NCBI GenBank assembly: GCA_003446735.1
Contig: DMCJ01000002.1
Location: 1-8,835, forward strand
Direction of reading: 5' to 3'
From: Lachnospiraceae bacterium
GTDB lineage: Bacteria > Bacillota > Clostridia > Lachnospirales > Lachnospiraceae
DNA: 8,835 nt
Made by a program: the position numbers and the translations under genes. Under the pieces are notes generated by a model. The model worked only from the letters and a program-made list of their open reading frames with translations. It ran no database searches and was not told where the DNA came from. This document shows, piece after piece, positions 5,186-8,835 of this stretch. Every line of letters begins with the position of its first letter. The first letter of the stretch is position 1.

Positions 5186-5952
5186 TAGAAGCTCAGGGCC
5201 TTTCAAAAGTATTCGAAAGGATAAATGACAAAAAGAAAAAAGAAAGCTTCTATGCCGTTAATGATGTTTCATTCAAGGTTTCTGACGGCGAGATCCTGGG
5301 AATATTAGGTCCGAACGGAGCGGGAAAGACCACGCTTCTTCGTATGCTTGCCAAAGTCATGGCTCCCAGCAGCGGAAGCGTTTTGATCACCGATAAAAAC
5401 GGAAATAAGGTAAGCGATACGATTGAGATCAAAAAGGATATCGGTTATCTTTCCGGAAATACGAAACTTTATCATCGCATGAGCGTTCGCGAGATGCTTC
5501 TCATGCTCGGAGAGATCTACGAGCAGGATAAGGATACCGTGAATAAACGTATCGATGAGATCTGTGAAGTTCTTCAGATGTCTTCATTTATTGATAACAG
5601 GATAGAGAGACTTTCTACGGGACAGACCCAGCGTGCTTCGATAGCAAGGACGCTCATTCATGATCCCTCTATATATATTTTTGACGAGCCCACTTTGGGA
5701 CTTGATATCTTAAGCGCCGATAATATCGTAAATTTCATGAAGAGTCAGAAGGAAAAGGGAAAGACCGTCCTTTATTCCACGCACTATCTCGAAGAGGCGC
5801 AGTTTTTATGTGATCGGATCATCATAATAATGGGAGGAAAGATCGTTGCGAAGGGAAGCCCCGATGAACTTATGACTGATACGGACTCGGTCACGCTTCG
5901 CGATGCCTTTCATGTCATCCTCGAAAAAAACGAAAAGGAGGATCGATCATGA
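5182..5952 (+). CDS. ABC exporter ATP-binding protein, NatA-like
   Basis: This is the nucleotide-binding subunit of an ABC-2 type exporter, paired with the permease encoded next. In the 256 residues the Walker A is GPNGAGKTT (43-51), the signature is LSTGQ (144-148) in place of the canonical LSGGQ, and the Walker B is IYIFDEP (164-170). The D-loop is GLD (173-175) and the switch histidine is H201 in STHYLEEA. The Q-loop region reads IGYLSGNTKLYHRMS, with no glutamine at the usual place; this resembles NatA-type ATPases (sodium/drug export group). There is no membrane segment. The start overlaps the trmD stop by four bases and only a weak AAAGGA stands close by, so translation is probably coupled to trmD. 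The substrate cannot be told from the sequence. Confidence 0.9.
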   Translation: MIEAQGLSKVFERINDKKKKESFYAVNDVSFKVSDGEILGILGPNGAGKTTLLRMLAKVMAPSSGSVLITDKNGNKVSDTIEIKKDIGYLSGNTKLYHRMSVREMLLMLGEIYEQDKDTVNKRIDEICEVLQMSSFIDNRIERLSTGQTQRASIARTLIHDPSIYIFDEPTLGLDILSADNIVNFMKSQKEKGKTVLYSTHYLEEAQFLCDRIIIIMGGKIVAKGSPDELMTDTDSVTLRDAFHVILEKNEKEDRS

Positions 5953-7979
5953 ATATAAATAAAATGAAAGTCCTCTTTAAGAGGGAACTTCTTGACATAC
6001 TCCGTGATAAAAAGACCGTTATCATGATGATAATCGTTCCGATCCTTCTTTATCCCCTTATGATCGTGGGCATGACATTTACGATAAATGCGGTCATGAG
6101 ATCCCAGGAGGATAAGACTTATCTTGTTGCATTTTATGATGCGGATGAGATAAAGGATGATATCATAAATCGGTATGAAAATGCAAAAGAAGATGAATTT
6201 ACATATGATCTGACTTTCGTCTCGGTATCAGGGGGTAAAAATGCTTATGAAAATGCCCTGGACACCGAAAAGATAGAAGCCTATATCACAAAAGGTGAGG
6301 AAGAAGATTCATACGAGATCCATTACCTTTCCGCAAAAAACGGATCGGAGACCGCGGCTTACTGTTTAAAGGATGTCTTTTCCGCTTACCGTGATGATAA
6401 AAGAGAAGAAAAGATAATAGATGCGGGACTTAGTCCTGATGATATCTTTTACCCTGTAAAATATGAACTTAAAGATATGTCTACCAGGGAGGAATCCATC
6501 GGAAGCAGGCTCGGCGGAATGATGCCTTTCCTTATCATCACCGTTATCTTAATGGGCGCCATCTATCCGTCCATAGATGTCACCGCCGGTGAGCGCGAAA
6601 GGGGAACGCTTGAGACGCTTCTTACTTTGCCCGTTACGAATTTTGAGATGATAATGAGCAAATTCCTTGCGGTGTCGGTCATAGCATCGGCTTCCGCTTT
6701 CCTTAATGTATTTTCCATGGGAGGCGCGGTCGCATTCCTTGTATCCACATCTGTTTCGGCGGCCGAGGATCTTGATATACATATAAACCTTTCATCATTT
6801 ATTCCGGGCATATGCTTTACCGTCGTTGTTATGATGTGTTTTGCGCTCCTTGTTACCGCAGTATGCATGTGCGTATGTATATTTGCAAAGAATTTCAAGG
6901 AAGCAAACAATTACATCACTCCGGTCATGCTGATCTTCATGTTCGGAAGCTATTCCGCAATGCTCCCGGATCTTATGCTGACGACAGGGACGGCGGCAAT
7001 ACCCATAGTAAACGTATCGCTCCTTGTAAGAGACCTTTTTAAATTCCGGTATGATTACGGCCTTTTTGCGATCGTGTTACTTTCGACTATCGCTTACAGT
7101 ATCATCGCCATACGTATCTTATCCAAGATCTATGACAGCGAGGACGTGCTCTTTAATGAAGGCTTTAAGAATGTAAGGATATTTGAAAAACGAAGTGATA
7201 TCAAAAGCGGCGGGATGCCGGGTACCGGTGATCTTGTTCTTTTGTTAAGTATAGTTATGGTACTGATGATCTATCTCGGAAGCTACGCCTATGTGAAATT
7301 AGGGACGGCGGGAGTAGCAGTCCAGCAGGGTATGATCCTTATAGCACCGCTCATATTTGCATGGTATATGAAGGCGGATCAGAAAAAGCTTTTCATGATA
7401 AAAAAGCCGCTTATAAAAGATATGATCGGGGGCGTGCTCATCGGTGCCGGGGCGTGGCCCATAGCGATGACGATAAGCGTATTGCTTGCGCCTGTATTTA
7501 AAACAAGTCTTGAGAATGCTTCGGGGCTTGATGATATGGTACTTACCACACCGATCGTTACTCTTATTCTGATATCATCGCTGATGCCGGCTGTAGGAGA
7601 GGAACTTTTATTCAGAGGATTTACCTTCGGGACGCTCAAAGAAAGGTTTTCTCCGGCTTTATCGGTATGTCTTACGAGTATAATATTTGCGGCTTATCAT
7701 ATGAGCGTTATCAGATTCTTTGCGCTGCTTCCCTTAAGCCTTGCGCTTACCTATGTGGCTTATCGGACCGGGAGCATTTTTGTTACTATGCTTATGCATT
7801 TTATCAACAATACGTTTTCGCTCATTCAAAGCAAATATCCGGAGAAGATATCAAAGATCATACCGATGCTTTCGGAGGAAAACGCAAAACTTTCGGATCT
7901 TCTGCTCATAGCAGCGGCAGGATGTATGCTGATCGCCATAGGAGCATTTATTCTTGATCGTAAAAAGAAAACGACCTAG
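5949..7979 (+). CDS. ABC-2 permease (NatB-like) fused to a CPBP intramembrane protease domain
   Basis: This 676-aa membrane protein has two parts. Residues 1 to about 395 are an ABC-2 permease: a first TM segment at about 22-44, a large extracytoplasmic region at about 50-188, then several TM segments. The cytoplasmic coupling element IDVTAGERERGTLETLLTLPV lies at 209-229, and the part resembles NatB. From about 425 a further set of TM segments leads into a CPBP (CAAX protease/Abi) domain with EELLFRG (E551, E552, R556), a histidine in FAAYH (H584) and MHFINN (H617, N620, N621). These are all the residues expected of an active Rce1-like intramembrane metalloprotease. AAGGAGG (5935-5941) and a four-base ATGA overlap with the ATPase gene make the two an evident pair. 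Such fusions occur in databases, but the role is unclear. Processing and exporting a peptide or lipoprotein is one inference; Na+ or drug efflux is the NatB default. Confidence 0.88.
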   Translation: MNINKMKVLFKRELLDILRDKKTVIMMIIVPILLYPLMIVGMTFTINAVMRSQEDKTYLVAFYDADEIKDDIINRYENAKEDEFTYDLTFVSVSGGKNAYENALDTEKIEAYITKGEEEDSYEIHYLSAKNGSETAAYCLKDVFSAYRDDKREEKIIDAGLSPDDIFYPVKYELKDMSTREESIGSRLGGMMPFLIITVILMGAIYPSIDVTAGERERGTLETLLTLPVTNFEMIMSKFLAVSVIASASAFLNVFSMGGAVAFLVSTSVSAAEDLDIHINLSSFIPGICFTVVVMMCFALLVTAVCMCVCIFAKNFKEANNYITPVMLIFMFGSYSAMLPDLMLTTGTAAIPIVNVSLLVRDLFKFRYDYGLFAIVLLSTIAYSIIAIRILSKIYDSEDVLFNEGFKNVRIFEKRSDIKSGGMPGTGDLVLLLSIVMVLMIYLGSYAYVKLGTAGVAVQQGMILIAPLIFAWYMKADQKKLFMIKKPLIKDMIGGVLIGAGAWPIAMTISVLLAPVFKTSLENASGLDDMVLTTPIVTLILISSLMPAVGEELLFRGFTFGTLKERFSPALSVCLTSIIFAAYHMSVIRFFALLPLSLALTYVAYRTGSIFVTMLMHFINNTFSLIQSKYPEKISKIIPMLSEENAKLSDLLLIAAAGCMLIAIGAFILDRKKKTT

Positions 7980-7995
7980 GTATCAGAAGCGGAGA

Positions 7996-8001
7996 AGGAG
8001 G
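7996..8001 (+). promoter_or_regulatory. Ribosome binding site for the GTG-started membrane protein gene
   Basis: AGGAGG is a near-perfect Shine-Dalgarno but only four bases from GTG 8006, slightly short spacing. No ATG lies at a better distance in this frame, so GTG 8006 is the likely start. Confidence 0.7.
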
Positions 8002-8005
8002 AGTA

Positions 8006-8791
8006 GTGCAGAAGAACAAAGATAACGGTATAAATGATATAGCGCCGGGAAATGCAGGATCGGAAAATACACTGCCGGAGAATACCGGTGAGTTACGTCC
8101 CGGGGATATCGTATATATAAAGCGCAACATAAGAGAAGATATAAGCGCCGCTATAAATATTATGATCATAATCTTTACATGTACCGGGACTGCCATAATG
8201 GTAAAACAGCCCGGTAACAGCGGTGTTTTTTCAACGACCGGCTTGGCAAACCTTAAGTATTATACGGTACTTTCAAATGAGCTTTGTCTTATCGTGGCTG
8301 TCATCTGGACTGTATTTTATGTGTTTGACAAAAGGAGCTTTACATTATTAAAACTTATCGCTTCCTCAGCCGTATCGCTTACATTTGTGATCGTTTCATG
8401 TTTTTTGGGACCGCTTTATCCGGATCTTGATATGTACGCAGGCGGAAACAGATATTTTCATCTCATAGTTCCAATACTCGGAATGCTTGATTTTATATTG
8501 CTTGAGACTAAAGGAAAAGTCCCGTTTAAGTATACATTTATCGCGGCGCTTACATCGCTTATATACGGGAGCGTTTATCTCGGGAACATCTTTATAAACG
8601 GAATGGGCGGAGAGTGGCCCGATACAAATGACTGGTACGGCTTTTTGAACTGGGGCCTGCCTGCAGGTTTTTTGATCTTCGCGGTAATAGTCATCTGTAA
8701 TTTCGCGGTAGCCTGTGTTTTAAGATGGTTAAATATTCTGGTAAACAGGGACAGAAATACAGACAGAAGTAAAGAAAACAGCCGGCAATAA
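8006..8791 (+). CDS. Six-TM membrane protein, resembles the Pr6Pr / FAR-17a-AIG1-like family
   Basis: This 261-aa protein has a hydrophilic, probably cytoplasmic N-terminal stretch (residues 1-45) and six predicted membrane segments at about 48-66, 84-107, 113-135, 150-166, 175-198 and 216-246, then a charged tail. Pattern elements recalling the Pr6Pr family are YYTVLSNELCLIVAVIW (residues 85-101), HLIVPILGMLDFILLE (152-167), with a His at the start of a TM helix, and a late aromatic Trp-Tyr/Asn-Trp loop (DWYGFLNWG, 209-217). The assignment rests on pattern memory, and the biochemical function of the bacterial family is unknown. It follows the permease gene by 26 nt on the same strand and is probably the last gene of the operon. 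Its TAA stop lies in the loop of the hairpin at 8778-8802. Confidence 0.72.
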   Translation: MQKNKDNGINDIAPGNAGSENTLPENTGELRPGDIVYIKRNIREDISAAINIMIIIFTCTGTAIMVKQPGNSGVFSTTGLANLKYYTVLSNELCLIVAVIWTVFYVFDKRSFTLLKLIASSAVSLTFVIVSCFLGPLYPDLDMYAGGNRYFHLIVPILGMLDFILLETKGKVPFKYTFIAALTSLIYGSVYLGNIFINGMGGEWPDTNDWYGFLNWGLPAGFLIFAVIVICNFAVACVLRWLNILVNRDRNTDRSKENSRQ

Positions 8792-8802
8792 ATGCCGGCT
8801 GT
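8771..8802 (-). terminator. Terminator of the minus-strand tRNA gene (possibly bidirectional)
   Basis: A perfect 10-bp stem, ACAGCCGGCA (8778-8787) with TGCCGGCTGT (8793-8802), has a 5-nt loop. On the minus strand the stem runs into TTTTCTTT (8778-8771), a good T-tract, 12 nt after the tRNA 3' end. On the plus strand only CCTTAAG follows, so termination of the operon transcript here would be weaker. Confidence 0.8.
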
Positions 8803-8814
8803 CCTTAAGATGAA

Positions 8815-8835
8815 AGCTGAAAATGGGACTCGAAC
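8815..8835 (-). tRNA. tRNA gene, 3' end only (runs out of the window)
   Basis: On the minus strand the sequence from 8835 reads as a T-loop (GTTCGAGT), then the T-stem 3' strand CCCAT (8827-8823), the acceptor 3' strand TTTCAGC (8822-8816) and a discriminator T (8815). No CCA is encoded. The acceptor predicts a 5' end of GCTGAAA about 50 bases or more beyond the window. The anticodon is outside, so the amino acid is not assigned; a threonine tRNA is a guess only. A terminator hairpin lies just downstream. Confidence 0.75.

Noticed and set aside
6563..6910. Minus-strand open frames inside the permease gene
   Set aside because: The plus-strand frame encodes an unbroken ABC-2/CPBP protein with conserved motifs. 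The reverse frames have no recognisable features or start signals.
8815..8835. Naming the tRNA as tRNA-Thr from its acceptor sequence
   Set aside because: Only the T-loop and acceptor end are in the window. Without the anticodon the identity cannot be supported.

Overview
The window looks like a chromosomal segment of a low-to-mid GC Gram-positive anaerobe of the class Clostridia, most plausibly Lachnospiraceae. The grounds are the protein sequences (a TrpB2-type tryptophan synthase, YlxM, Ffh, KhpA, RimM and TrmD in clostridial form), strong GGAGG-type ribosome binding sites, and the Firmicutes ffh-rpsP-khpA-rimM-trmD gene order. No mobile element, CRISPR array or phage gene is visible.

Layout. 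Bases 2-484 are the 3' end of a trpB2 gene, closed by a strong intrinsic terminator (503-534). dtd (589-1047, plus strand) converges on ylxM (1042-1371, minus strand), and their stop codons overlap. Bases 1372-1859 hold no gene but are dense with repeats. They contain six 31-bp tandem units (three clear, three degenerate), two matching dyads of the form TGTCAAG-N8-CTTGACA, eight exact TTGACA/TGTCAA hexamers within about 310 bp, a good ffh promoter (TTGACA-N17-TATCAT) and a separate run of seven 11-nt repeats in the presumed ffh leader. From 1860 to 8791 there is one long plus-strand gene train: ffh, rpsP, khpA, rimM, trmD, an ABC-exporter ATPase, an ABC-2 permease fused to a CPBP (CAAX-protease-like) domain, and a six-TM membrane protein. 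It ends at a hairpin that, read on the minus strand, looks like the terminator of a tRNA gene whose 3' end enters the window at 8835.

How the genes fit together. ffh, rpsP, khpA, rimM and trmD are the conserved block for protein targeting, 30S subunit maturation and tRNA modification. Two departures from the usual Firmicutes arrangement stand out. First, ylxM, normally just upstream of ffh on the same strand, is here divergent from it across the repeat-rich region. Second, rplS, which normally follows trmD, is absent; the exporter ATPase gene instead overlaps the trmD stop codon (ATGA) and the permease gene overlaps the ATPase gene in the same way, so an export/membrane-protease module is tied to the housekeeping operon.

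The best candidate for something undescribed is the ylxM-ffh intergenic island. YlxM carries a sigma-region-4-like helix-turn-helix, and the island repeats the hexamer (TTGACA) that sigma region 4 reads. Autoregulation by YlxM is an attractive but untested inference.
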